DNA of 64,000 nt from Roseivirga sp. UBA6052 (GTDB lineage Bacteria; Bacteroidota; Bacteroidia; Cytophagales; Cyclobacteriaceae). Shown here piece by piece: positions 42,802-50,428 of the stretch. Position 1 is the stretch's first letter. Each line of letters starts with the position of its first letter. Made by a program: the position numbers and the translations under genes. The notes beneath the pieces were generated by a model. The model did no database searches and was not told the DNA's origin. It worked only from the letters and a program-made list of their open reading frames with translations. The stretch is from the NCBI GenBank assembly GCA_002427755.1, contig DIYO01000009.1, positions 65,296 to 129,295 of the forward strand. Direction: 5' to 3'.

Positions 42802-44028
42802 ATGAGTGAACAAAAAATTACCATCGACAATGGTGTACTAAACGTACCGAATAATCCAACCATACCATTTATTGAAGGAGACGGAACCGGAGTAGACATT
42901 TGGCCAGCATCAAAGCTTGTTTTCGATGCAGCTGTTGAAAAAGCGTATGGAGGAGATAAAAAGATTAATTGGAAAGAGGTATTAGCAGGCGAAAAGGCTT
43001 TCAACCAAACTGGTGAGTGGATGCCGCAAGCCACATTAGATGCTTTTCAAGAATACTTAGTTGGAATTAAAGGACCTCTTACCACTCCTGTTGGAGGAGG
43101 TATAAGATCTTTAAATGTGATGCTTCGCCAAGTACTAGATCTTTACGCTTGTGTAAGACCCGTAAGATGGTTTGAAGGAACCCCTAGTCCAGTGAAAGAA
43201 CCAGGACTTTGCGATATGGTAATCTTTAGAGAGAATACTGAAGATATCTATGCAGGCATTGAGTTTGAAAAAGGTACTGAAGACAATAAGAAATTTGCTG
43301 AATTACTAGAAGCTAATTTCCCTGAAAGATTCAAGAAAGTAAGATTCCCTGGGTCAGCTGGTTATGGTATTAAGCCAGTATCTGAAGAAGGAACGCACAG
43401 AATCGTAAAAGGTGCTATTGATTATGCCTTTGCTCAGAAGAGAGATTCAGTTACTCTAGTACACAAAGGGAATATTATGAAATTCACTGAAGGTGCTTTC
43501 AAAGCTTGGGGCTATGAACTCGCTAAAAACGAATTTGGCGGACAAGATTATGAAGGAGGACCTTGGCAGGTTATTGAAAAAGACGGTCATCAGGTAATTA
43601 TCAAAGATGTGATTGCAGATGCCTTCTTGCAGCAGATCTTATTAAGACCAGCTGAGTATTCAGTGATCGCTACCTTGAACTTGAATGGTGACTATGTTTC
43701 TGATGCACTAGCTGCTATTGTAGGTGGAATTGGAATCGCTCCGGGGGCTAACATTAACTATGTTACCGGAAATGCAATTTTTGAAGCTACACACGGTACA
43801 GCACCTAAGTATGCGGGACAAGATAAAGTAAATCCAGGATCAGTTATTCTATCTGGTGCCATGATGTTTGAGTATATGGGATGGCAAGAAGCTGCAGATC
43901 TAATATACAAAGGCCTAGAAGCTGCCATAGCATCAAAAAGAGTTACTTACGACTTTGAAAGACTCATGGAAGGAGCCACACTCCTCAAATGCTCTGAGTT
44001 TGGAGAAGAAATTGTAAAAAACATGTAA
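42802..44028 (+). CDS. icd: Isocitrate dehydrogenase (NADP-dependent)
   Basis: TCA-cycle enzyme converting isocitrate to 2-oxoglutarate and CO2. It is 408 residues, the E. coli-type (type I) homodimer, not the monomeric form. Substrate loop: GGGIRSLNVMLRQVLDLYACVRPVRWF. Conserved FRENTEDIYAGIE, VHKGNIMKFTEGAF, the metal-binding DVIADAFLQQI, LNLNGDYVSDALAAIVGGIGIAPGANI, and ATHGTAPKYAGQDKVNP. A -7-like TTACTTTG (42756-42763) has one mismatch and no correctly spaced -33 box. A strong terminator follows immediately. Confidence 0.95.
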   Translation: MSEQKITIDNGVLNVPNNPTIPFIEGDGTGVDIWPASKLVFDAAVEKAYGGDKKINWKEVLAGEKAFNQTGEWMPQATLDAFQEYLVGIKGPLTTPVGGGIRSLNVMLRQVLDLYACVRPVRWFEGTPSPVKEPGLCDMVIFRENTEDIYAGIEFEKGTEDNKKFAELLEANFPERFKKVRFPGSAGYGIKPVSEEGTHRIVKGAIDYAFAQKRDSVTLVHKGNIMKFTEGAFKAWGYELAKNEFGGQDYEGGPWQVIEKDGHQVIIKDVIADAFLQQILLRPAEYSVIATLNLNGDYVSDALAAIVGGIGIAPGANINYVTGNAIFEATHGTAPKYAGQDKVNPGSVILSGAMMFEYMGWQEAADLIYKGLEAAIASKRVTYDFERLMEGATLLKCSEFGEEIVKNM

Positions 44029-44030
44029 AC

Positions 44031-44054
44031 AAAAAGCCTCAAACGAGGCTTTTT
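44031..44054 (+). terminator. Terminator of icd
   Basis: AAAAAGCCTC (44031-44040) and GAGGCTTTTT (44045-44054) with the loop AAAC, ending in T residues. It begins two bases after the icd stop. Confidence 0.92.
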
Positions 44055-44058
44055 TCAT

Positions 44059-44074
44059 TTAGGAGTAATCCTAA
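44059..44074 (+). promoter_or_regulatory. Hairpin covering the Shine-Dalgarno sequence of the LON-domain gene
   Basis: TTAGGA (44059-44064) pairs perfectly with TCCTAA (44069-44074) across a GTAA loop. The left arm plus the next base contains AGGAG, the only ribosome-binding sequence before the ATG at 44078, so folding would hide it. Regulation is inferred. Confidence 0.45.
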
Positions 44075-44077
44075 ACT

Positions 44078-44710
44078 ATGAGTACAAAGTATATTCCTTT
44101 CTTTCCATTAAAAATGGTTGCCTTTCCTGGAGAACAAGTCAACCTACACATATTCGAGCCTCGGTATAAACAATTGGTGAACGAATGCTTAGAAAATGAT
44201 TCCACATTTGGTATTCCAGTATTCAACGGCACCATTATGGAATATGGTTCAGAAATGAAAGTGACAAGACTCATTAAGCGTTATGAATCTGGTGAGATGG
44301 ACATCTATACGCAATGCGTAGGTGTGTTCAAGAAAGTGAGCTTTGACGAACAAGCACCCGGTAAGTTATATGCTGGCGGTATGGTGGAAAGTGTAGAGCA
44401 AACCTATGATCACTCGCATTCACAATGGCAAGAACTTAAGGTCTTAGGGAAAGAGCTTTTGGAATTACTTAAAATGGAGGAAGAACTAGACGTTGAACTC
44501 CTCGCCAATTCATTTGAATTAGCGCATAAATTAGGCCTATCTTTAGAGCAGGAATATGATATGCTGCAAATGACTCACGAGTCTCAGCGCCAGGAATACA
44601 TGATCAATCACCTTAGAAGAGCCATTCCTTTAATTAGAGAAATGGAAACTGCTAAAGAAAAGATTAGAATGAACGGCCATTTTCAGCATCACGATCCGCT
44701 GAATTTTTAA
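44078..44710 (+). CDS. LON peptidase substrate-binding (N-terminal) domain protein
   Basis: A 210-residue stand-alone version of the Lon protease N-domain, without ATPase or protease. The opening YIPFFPLKMVAFPGEQVNLHIFEPRYKQLVNECL and later TRLIKRYESGEMDIYTQCVGVFKK fit the family. In free-standing form it may bind unfolded proteins; no specific role is known. It precedes nuoA with only two bases between stop and start, so it is probably the first gene of the complex I transcript, an arrangement that might reflect an assembly role. Confidence 0.85.
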   Translation: MSTKYIPFFPLKMVAFPGEQVNLHIFEPRYKQLVNECLENDSTFGIPVFNGTIMEYGSEMKVTRLIKRYESGEMDIYTQCVGVFKKVSFDEQAPGKLYAGGMVESVEQTYDHSHSQWQELKVLGKELLELLKMEEELDVELLANSFELAHKLGLSLEQEYDMLQMTHESQRQEYMINHLRRAIPLIREMETAKEKIRMNGHFQHHDPLNF

Positions 44711-44712
44711 AT

Positions 44713-45180
44713 ATGATTCAATCTGATTTATCAGAATTCGGTAATCTTCTCATTTTTATAATCGGTGCCATTCTATTTGTCACGGGAGGTTTAATTACGT
44801 CCAGATTGATTAGACCTAATCGTCCGGGATATGAAAAGCTTACCACTTATGAATCTGGTGAAGACACAGTAGGAAGCGCCTGGGGTCAGTTTAACCTTAA
44901 GTTTTACATAGTAGCACTTATCTTTTTACTTTTTGAAGTAGAAATCATCTACCTCTTTCCATGGGCTATCATATTCGGAGACGAAACCTTAATAGAATCA
45001 ACCAATTGGAAATGGGCGTGGTTTGCAGTTGCGGAGATGTTCATTTTTATATTCATTTTGGCATTAGGATTAGCTTATGCGTGGAGAAAAGGATACTTAG
45101 ATTGGGTAAAGCCTCAAGCCAAACCGACAACTTTTGAATCAAAAATTCCTGCATCGGCTTATGATAAATTAAAAGAATAG
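44713..45180 (+). CDS. nuoA: NADH-quinone oxidoreductase subunit A
   Basis: Small membrane subunit of respiratory complex I, 155 residues with three helices at about 9-28, 70-92 and 101-122. Signature FNLKFYIVALIFLLFEVEIIYLFPWAI is diagnostic, as is RPNRPGYEKLTTYESGED before it. The soluble loop and the charged C-terminus are longer than in E. coli (147). Stop and the nuoB GTG share a base (TAGTG). It is the first of the complex I genes nuoABCD. Confidence 0.95.
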   Translation: MIQSDLSEFGNLLIFIIGAILFVTGGLITSRLIRPNRPGYEKLTTYESGEDTVGSAWGQFNLKFYIVALIFLLFEVEIIYLFPWAIIFGDETLIESTNWKWAWFAVAEMFIFIFILALGLAYAWRKGYLDWVKPQAKPTTFESKIPASAYDKLKE

Positions 45181-45701
45181 TGGGCTTATTAGATCAAGAA
45201 CTGGGTAAAGGAGGTATTATCATCTCCAAATTTGAAGACCTGATTAATTGGGCTAGACTTTCTTCTATGTGGCCACTAGGATTTGGCACAGCCTGTTGCG
45301 CCATTGAATTTATGAGTGCACAGTCCACTCCATATGATCTCGACCGCTTTGGTATTGTACCCTGGGCCAGCCCAAGACAAGCGGATGTGATGATAGTAGC
45401 CGGAACAATCACTTTCAAAATGGCCGATAGAGTAAGAAGACTCTATGAGCAAATGGCCGAACCACGCTATGTTGTTTCTATGGGTTCTTGCTCTAATTGC
45501 GGTGGTCCTTATTGGGAACATGGATATCATGTAGTAAAAGGAGTTGATCGCATCATTCCTGTTGATGTTTATGTGCCGGGCTGTCCACCTAGACCTGAAG
45601 CACTCATTGGAGGCTTGATGAAACTGCAAGAAAAAATTCGATCAGAAAGTATTGTAGCGCCTACCGCTGTTGAAAAGTTATTAGCAAAAGAAAAGGCTTG
45701 A
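45180..45701 (+). CDS. nuoB: NADH-quinone oxidoreductase subunit B
   Basis: Peripheral-arm subunit that carries cluster N2 and delivers electrons to quinone. At 173 residues. The N2 ligands are C39 and C40 (GTACCAIEFM), C103 in SMGSCSNCGG and C134 in VPGCPPRPEAL. Starts with GTG, overlapping the nuoA stop by one base. The next gene nuoC starts inside its last codons (TTGA). Confidence 0.96.
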   Translation: MGLLDQELGKGGIIISKFEDLINWARLSSMWPLGFGTACCAIEFMSAQSTPYDLDRFGIVPWASPRQADVMIVAGTITFKMADRVRRLYEQMAEPRYVVSMGSCSNCGGPYWEHGYHVVKGVDRIIPVDVYVPGCPPRPEALIGGLMKLQEKIRSESIVAPTAVEKLLAKEKA

Positions 45702-46180
45702 GTTTCGAAGAAATCATATCGACTTTATCTGATCAGTTCGGCAATGATAGCTTTTCCGAATTAGAAAACTCTACGCCAAAAGGCATCAGTTTAAAAATTG
45801 AACAACTAGTTGAAATCATGAGATTCCTTCATGATACTGAAGGCCTTTATTTTGACTCACTTTCCTGTCTTTCCGGTTTAGATAATGGCCCAGAAGCAAA
45901 CACAATGGAGGTGATATATAATCTCTACTCTATTCCATACAATCAGCACTTTACAGTAAAAGTGACATTAGAAAGATCATCGCCTAAACTACCGACTGTC
46001 GAGCCTATATGGAAAACTGCCGACTGGCAAGAACGAGAAGCTTATGATATGTATGGCATCATCTTCGAAGGACACCCGGATTTAAGACGGATTCTGCTTC
46101 CGGCAGATTGGGAAGGTTTCCCACTTAGAAAAGACTACGAACATCAAGAATATTACCGAGGCATAAAAGTCGAATATTAA
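45698..46180 (+). CDS. nuoC: NADH-quinone oxidoreductase subunit C
   Basis: Peripheral-arm 30-kDa-type subunit, 160 residues. The conserved C-terminal block reads VEPIWKTADWQEREAYDMYGIIFEGHPDLRRILLP followed by GFPLRKDY, as in all NuoC. It is a separate gene, not fused to nuoD. The start is TTG, in a four-base overlap with the nuoB stop (TTGA). Its own stop overlaps the nuoD ATG by one base. Confidence 0.95.
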   Translation: MSFEEIISTLSDQFGNDSFSELENSTPKGISLKIEQLVEIMRFLHDTEGLYFDSLSCLSGLDNGPEANTMEVIYNLYSIPYNQHFTVKVTLERSSPKLPTVEPIWKTADWQEREAYDMYGIIFEGHPDLRRILLPADWEGFPLRKDYEHQEYYRGIKVEY

Positions 46181-47397
46181 TGGCCAACGAAATCCAATAC
46201 ATATTCGATAAGGATAACCTCAAAAAATCTGAGCCAGGCAAGTTCAGTACCGATCAGCTCAAAAGAGATGAAATGATCATCAATATTGGGCCGCAGCACC
46301 CTTCAACTCATGGTGTACTGAGACTTGAGGTAATTAGCAATGGAGAAGAAATCGTAGACATTGCGCCCCATATGGGATACCTCCACAGGTGCTTTGAAAA
46401 ACATGCTGAGAGTCTTCCATACAATCAAACATTGCCATTTACAGACCGCATGGACTATGTGGCTGCCATGAATAACGAATTAGCATTTGCTATGGGTGTT
46501 GAGCGTATGCTAGGCATCCAGAATAACATTCCAAAAAGGGTAGAATACATCAGAGTTTTGGTCGCTGAACTTAATCGCTTAGCGTCTCATTTCATTGCCT
46601 TAGGAACTTTTGGAATGGACATTGGTGCGGTTTCAGCATTTTTCTGGATGATTAGAGACAGAGAGCATATTTTAAGAATGCTGGAATGGGTTTCTGGCGC
46701 TCGAATGCTCTATAATTACATATGGGTAGGTGGCTTATATTATGATTTACCAGTAGGTTTTGAAGAACGTTGTGCACAATTCATTACTTATTTAAAACCA
46801 AAACTTGAAGAGCTTGAACAGGTTCTAATTCAGAATAAAATCTTTGTGGAGCGAACTGCGAATATTGGGGTCTTAGATCCACAATTGGCAATTAATTACG
46901 GAGTCACAGGACCAATGCTTAGAGGCTCGGGTATTAAGTATGATATTCGCAAAGCTGACGGCTATTCCGTTTACCCGGAAATTGAATTTGATGTTCCTGT
47001 AGGCAAAGGCGAAATGGGAACAATTGGCGATTGTTGGGATAGAACTTCAGTAAGAATGCAAGAGTGCTACGAGTCTGTTAAAATAATTGAGCAATGCCTT
47101 ACTCAATTGACTGGGGATCACAAAAGAACTAGATCTTTTGACCCTAGAGCGGCTGTTCCCAAAAAGATTAGACCTAAAGCACAAGAGCTATATGTGCGAG
47201 CAGAAAACCCGAAGGGTGAAACTGGATTCTATTTTAGAGCTGACGGTAGAAGTGATATTCCGTTCCGCTGCAAGGCCCGAGGCGCTTCCTTTATGAATCT
47301 ATCTGTGATTTCGGCTTTAGCCAAAGGTTCTCTAGTAGCAGATTTGATAGCAATATTCGGATCGATTGATATCGTTCTCGGAGAAGTAGACCGCTAA
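46180..47397 (+). CDS. nuoD: NADH-quinone oxidoreductase subunit D
   Basis: 49-kDa-type subunit that forms the quinone pocket with NuoB. At 405 residues it is complete. NIGPQHPSTHGVLRLEV contains the conserved histidine loop. GYLHRCFEKHAE, NNELAFAMGVERMLGI, TANIGVLDPQLAINYGVTGPMLRGSG and the C-terminal FGSIDIVLGEVDR are all family blocks. It is the last gene of the first complex I unit, and its end overlaps the convergent TPR/SH3 gene by four bases. Confidence 0.96.
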   Translation: MANEIQYIFDKDNLKKSEPGKFSTDQLKRDEMIINIGPQHPSTHGVLRLEVISNGEEIVDIAPHMGYLHRCFEKHAESLPYNQTLPFTDRMDYVAAMNNELAFAMGVERMLGIQNNIPKRVEYIRVLVAELNRLASHFIALGTFGMDIGAVSAFFWMIRDREHILRMLEWVSGARMLYNYIWVGGLYYDLPVGFEERCAQFITYLKPKLEELEQVLIQNKIFVERTANIGVLDPQLAINYGVTGPMLRGSGIKYDIRKADGYSVYPEIEFDVPVGKGEMGTIGDCWDRTSVRMQECYESVKIIEQCLTQLTGDHKRTRSFDPRAAVPKKIRPKAQELYVRAENPKGETGFYFRADGRSDIPFRCKARGASFMNLSVISALAKGSLVADLIAIFGSIDIVLGEVDR

Positions 47398-48131
47398 AGC
47401 AGTTTTTCTAAATTATTCTCACGAATAAATCCTCTACCTCCACGCCAAATAATCTCGTACCAGATATCAGTTTTATCAAGTATCTCAACTTTATGACCCT
47501 CTCCTACCACTTCAACCAATTCTGCAGCTGCAGATGGGCCAGACATGATGTAAGATTCCTTATTGCTGATGATGCCTAAATCCTTTTTGTTGAAAAAGTT
47601 GATGAAGAAAATATTCAGGCCTAAAACAAGAACCAAACTGATAGCCAGACCGGGCGACTTTTCTCCATGTTTTTTGAGTTTTCTAAAAATCATTGAAAGT
47701 ATAAGTAGCCCCATAGCTAATAGCGCACCAATAATGGCGAAGCTGTAATCTTCAAGCGACTTTAAGAATCGAACAAAGTCATTCGACTCGTAACCCTCCA
47801 ACCCATTCACTTGGGCTAATTCGTCCATCTTTTCCAATACTTCCTTGTCAGAAGTAACGCGGTAATAGTCGTGCAAATAGATCAACGCCTGACTCAAATT
47901 ACCCATAGCTTCCTGACTATAAGCCATTTTGAGGAGCATGGCAGGTGAAGCTGACTCAGTTTCGAGATAAATCTCTTCGTAAATCTCAAGCGATTGCGTG
48001 TACATTCTTTTGCCAAAAAGAGAATCTGCTACTTCTAATTTTGTCTCAACCTCTTGAGCATCAGATATTTGAACCAAACTCAGGATGCTAATTAGTGTTA
48101 GTACAATTAATTTATAAACTCTCTTTTGCAT
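47394..48131 (-). CDS. TPR and SH3-domain membrane protein
   Basis: A 245-residue protein, signal peptide MQKRVYKLIVLTLISILSLVQISDAQ, then two TPR-like units (ADSLFGKRMYTQSLEIYEEI, LKMAYSQEAMGNLSQALIYLHDYY). Two membrane helices lie at about 131-148 and 163-181, and the end is a bacterial SH3-like domain (GPSAAAELVEVVGEGHKVEILDKTDIWYEIIW). The layout resembles BatE of the Bat aerotolerance cluster. It runs against the complex I genes, between nuoD and the tRNA. Its ATG lies next to the tRNA promoter, with no separate promoter visible. Confidence 0.82.
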   Translation of the reverse strand: MQKRVYKLIVLTLISILSLVQISDAQEVETKLEVADSLFGKRMYTQSLEIYEEIYLETESASPAMLLKMAYSQEAMGNLSQALIYLHDYYRVTSDKEVLEKMDELAQVNGLEGYESNDFVRFLKSLEDYSFAIIGALLAMGLLILSMIFRKLKKHGEKSPGLAISLVLVLGLNIFFINFFNKKDLGIISNKESYIMSGPSAAAELVEVVGEGHKVEILDKTDIWYEIIWRGGRGFIRENNLEKLL

Positions 48132-48155
48132 TTTATATTCTTCCTCTTACCTTTG
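48125..48155 (+). promoter_or_regulatory. Promoter of tRNA-Lys
   Basis: TTTG (48125-48128), a 19-base spacer and TACCTTTG (48148-48155), a textbook Bacteroidota promoter. The tRNA begins 49 bases after the -7 box. The -33 box overlaps the start of the TPR/SH3 gene on the other strand. Confidence 0.8.
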
Positions 48156-48203
48156 CAGTCCGAAATAAGAAAAACGATCTTAAATCGGCAAATAAAACTT
48201 CAT

Positions 48204-48276
48204 GATCTGGTAGCTCAGCTGGTAGAGCATCTCCCTTTTAAGGAGAGGGTCCTGGGTTCGAACCCCAGCCAGATCA
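48204..48276 (+). tRNA. tRNA-Lys (UUU)
   Basis: A 73-base cloverleaf. Acceptor arms GATCTGG and CCAGATC, D arm GCTC/GAGC with AGCTGGTA loop, anticodon stem TCTCC/GGAGA with loop CTTTTAA and anticodon TTT at 48237-48239, five-base variable loop, and T arm CTGGG/CCCAG with loop TTCGAAC. The discriminator is A and CCA is not encoded. It has its own promoter and terminator and separates the two complex I units. Confidence 0.97.
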
Positions 48277-48280
48277 CTTC

Positions 48281-48310
48281 AAAAGAGCTCTGAGAAATCA
48301 GGGCTTTTTT
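48281..48310 (+). terminator. Terminator of tRNA-Lys
   Basis: AAAAGAGCTCTGA (48281-48293) and TCAGGGCTTTTTT (48298-48310) with loop GAAA, a 13-base stem with two G-T wobbles and a T-run. It ends the tRNA transcript before murI. Confidence 0.88.
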
Positions 48311-48440
48311 TATGCCCACGAAAATAGAGATTCGAAAACTCCCAGCATCTACCATTCACAACATTTAACAACACTTAAGAATCCATTTTTAATGCTTTTT
48401 GACGTTACCTATTCGTTGGAATTGAAGTAGATTAGCCGAA

Positions 48441-49247
48441 ATGAATAACTCAGCCCCCATAGGAATTTTTGATAGTGGTGTAGGTGGCCTAACCGTTGCA
48501 CATGCAGTTAGTGATCTTCTACCGGAAGAACAGCTGGTTTATTTCGGGGACTCGGCTCATTTACCCTATGGAGATAAATCAGCGGCTACAATTCAAGCGT
48601 ATTCCATTAAGATTTGCGATGTGCTTCTTGAGAAGGGCTGCAAACTTATTCTTATTGCCTGCAACTCTGCATCTGCAGCCGCTTATGAACTAATAAAGGC
48701 ATATGTAGGCTCTAAAGCCAAAGTATTGAATGTAATAGATCCGGTAGTAGACCATGTAGCAAAGAATTACACTAGCAAAAAAGTGGGGCTAATAGGCACA
48801 AAACAGACTGTGGGATCAGGAGTTTACGAATATCAAATCAAGGTAAAAGACCCATCAATTAAGGTGCAATCTTTGGCCACACCTCTACTCGTTCCCATGA
48901 TTGAAGAGGGTTTTCACAATGATAACATATCAGAGGCCATTATATCTGAATACTTAAATCATTCCATTCTAAATGAAGTGAATGGCCTGATTTTAGGTTG
49001 TACTCACTATCCACTGATTAAAGACTCCATTGAATCTTTCTACCAAAACAAGGTAGAAGTTATTGACTCTAGTAGAATTGTAGCTGCGGCTTTAAAACTA
49101 TATCTAGAAGACTTAAATCTCCTGTCTTCAGCAAGAGAGCAGGAAAACGAATTTATCGTTTCAGACATTACCCCCTCTTTTGAGAAAGCCTCAGAACTAT
49201 TTTTTGGCTCAAAAATCAAATTAAACCAACATATTCTCTGGGAGTAG
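48441..49247 (+). CDS. murI: Glutamate racemase
   Basis: Makes D-glutamate for peptidoglycan from L-glutamate without a cofactor. At 268 residues. D11 in PIGIFDSGVGGLTV, the YFGDSAHLPYGDKS block, and the two catalytic cysteines C74 in IACNSASAA and C187 in LILGCTHYPLI are in place. It lies between the tRNA-Lys terminator and nuoH, so it must use a promoter after 48310, and nuoH follows 83 bases later. Confidence 0.95.
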   Translation: MNNSAPIGIFDSGVGGLTVAHAVSDLLPEEQLVYFGDSAHLPYGDKSAATIQAYSIKICDVLLEKGCKLILIACNSASAAAYELIKAYVGSKAKVLNVIDPVVDHVAKNYTSKKVGLIGTKQTVGSGVYEYQIKVKDPSIKVQSLATPLLVPMIEEGFHNDNISEAIISEYLNHSILNEVNGLILGCTHYPLIKDSIESFYQNKVEVIDSSRIVAAALKLYLEDLNLLSSAREQENEFIVSDITPSFEKASELFFGSKIKLNQHILWE

Positions 49248-49330
49248 GTTTTAGTTTTAATGTCGAATGATATTCGATTAAGTTTAACTAGAATGTGTTT
49301 TCTTTGCATTAACAAAGAGCCGATTAACGC

Positions 49331-50428
49331 GTGATCGCATTTCTTTTTTTTCTGGTCTTTTTTTTAGTCTACGCCCTTATTGCGGTTTATGGTGAACGCA
49401 AGATTTCTGCCTTTATACAAGACAGGTATGGGCCTATGGAAGTTGGCTATTACGGCATTCTTCAGATGATTGCCGACCTCCTGAAAATAATACAAAAAGA
49501 AGATATTATTCCATTTGCTGCAGATAAACGCATCTTCAAGCCAGCACCAATTATTGTTTTCACGGCTATATTCGCAGGCTTTGCAATCATCCCATTAACC
49601 TCAGACTTTATGGGATCTGAAGTAGAAGCCGGAATCTTCTATCTACTGGCTATTGTATCTCTAGATGTCTTAGGCATTCTCATGGTGGGTTGGGGCTCGA
49701 ACAACAAGTACGCCTTGTTTGGTGCAATGCGAGCGGTAGCACAAATCGTTTCTTACGAAATTCCATTAGGCTTGACTGTGGTTTGCGTGGTTATGATTTC
49801 TCAAACTTTGAGTCTGCAAGAGATCACTTATCAACAAGGCATTTGGTGGAACACCATAGATCCAGATGCTCAGAACTATTTGTTCGGCATAAAGGCCTTA
49901 GGCATTGAAACCACGGCTATTGGTGGAATACTAACATGGAATATCTTCCGTGTGCCTTTATTCCTTCTGGCTTTCGTAATCTTCTTTATTGCCTCCTTAG
50001 CGGAAAGCAACAGAACACCTTTTGATATACCTATCGCAGAATCCGAATTGGTAGGAGGTTTCCATACAGAGTATTCGGGATTTAGGTGGTCTCTAATTAT
50101 GCTCAGCGAATATGGCATTATGCTCTTGGTATCCTTTTTGGCTGTTGTACTCTTTTTAGGCGGCTGGAATACGCCATTCCCAAACATAGGATCAGTAGAG
50201 CTAGCTACTTGGACAAGTGGAACTCCGGGAACATTTACAGGACATCTATGGGGTGCTTTTTGGATGATTTCAAAAGCGTTTACACTTGTGTTTATACAAA
50301 TCTGGATTCGTTGGACTTTCCCTCGCTTGAGGCTCGATCAATTGATGAATCTTAGCTGGAAATATTTGACTCCTGCTGCCATTATTCTAGTATTGTTAAG
50401 CGCATTATGGAGGATGCTGATGATATGA
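49331..50428 (+). CDS. nuoH: NADH-quinone oxidoreductase subunit H
   Basis: Membrane subunit at the quinone entry, 365 residues with eight helices. YGERKISAFIQDRYGPMEVGYYGILQMIADLLKII is the family block near the N-terminus, then GWGSNNKYALFGAMRAVAQIVSYEIPLGL, AESNRTPFDIPIAESELVGGFHTEYSG and RWTFPRLRLDQLMNLSWKYLTP. It starts with GTG (MIAFLFFLVF). The gene opens the second complex I unit, 83 bases after murI. The nuoI ATG overlaps its stop. Confidence 0.95.
   Translation: MIAFLFFLVFFLVYALIAVYGERKISAFIQDRYGPMEVGYYGILQMIADLLKIIQKEDIIPFAADKRIFKPAPIIVFTAIFAGFAIIPLTSDFMGSEVEAGIFYLLAIVSLDVLGILMVGWGSNNKYALFGAMRAVAQIVSYEIPLGLTVVCVVMISQTLSLQEITYQQGIWWNTIDPDAQNYLFGIKALGIETTAIGGILTWNIFRVPLFLLAFVIFFIASLAESNRTPFDIPIAESELVGGFHTEYSGFRWSLIMLSEYGIMLLVSFLAVVLFLGGWNTPFPNIGSVELATWTSGTPGTFTGHLWGAFWMISKAFTLVFIQIWIRWTFPRLRLDQLMNLSWKYLTPAAIILVLLSALWRMLMI

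Noticed and set aside
45194..45629. Minus-strand frames opposite nuoB
   Set aside because: Shadows of a conserved gene, without similarity to known families.
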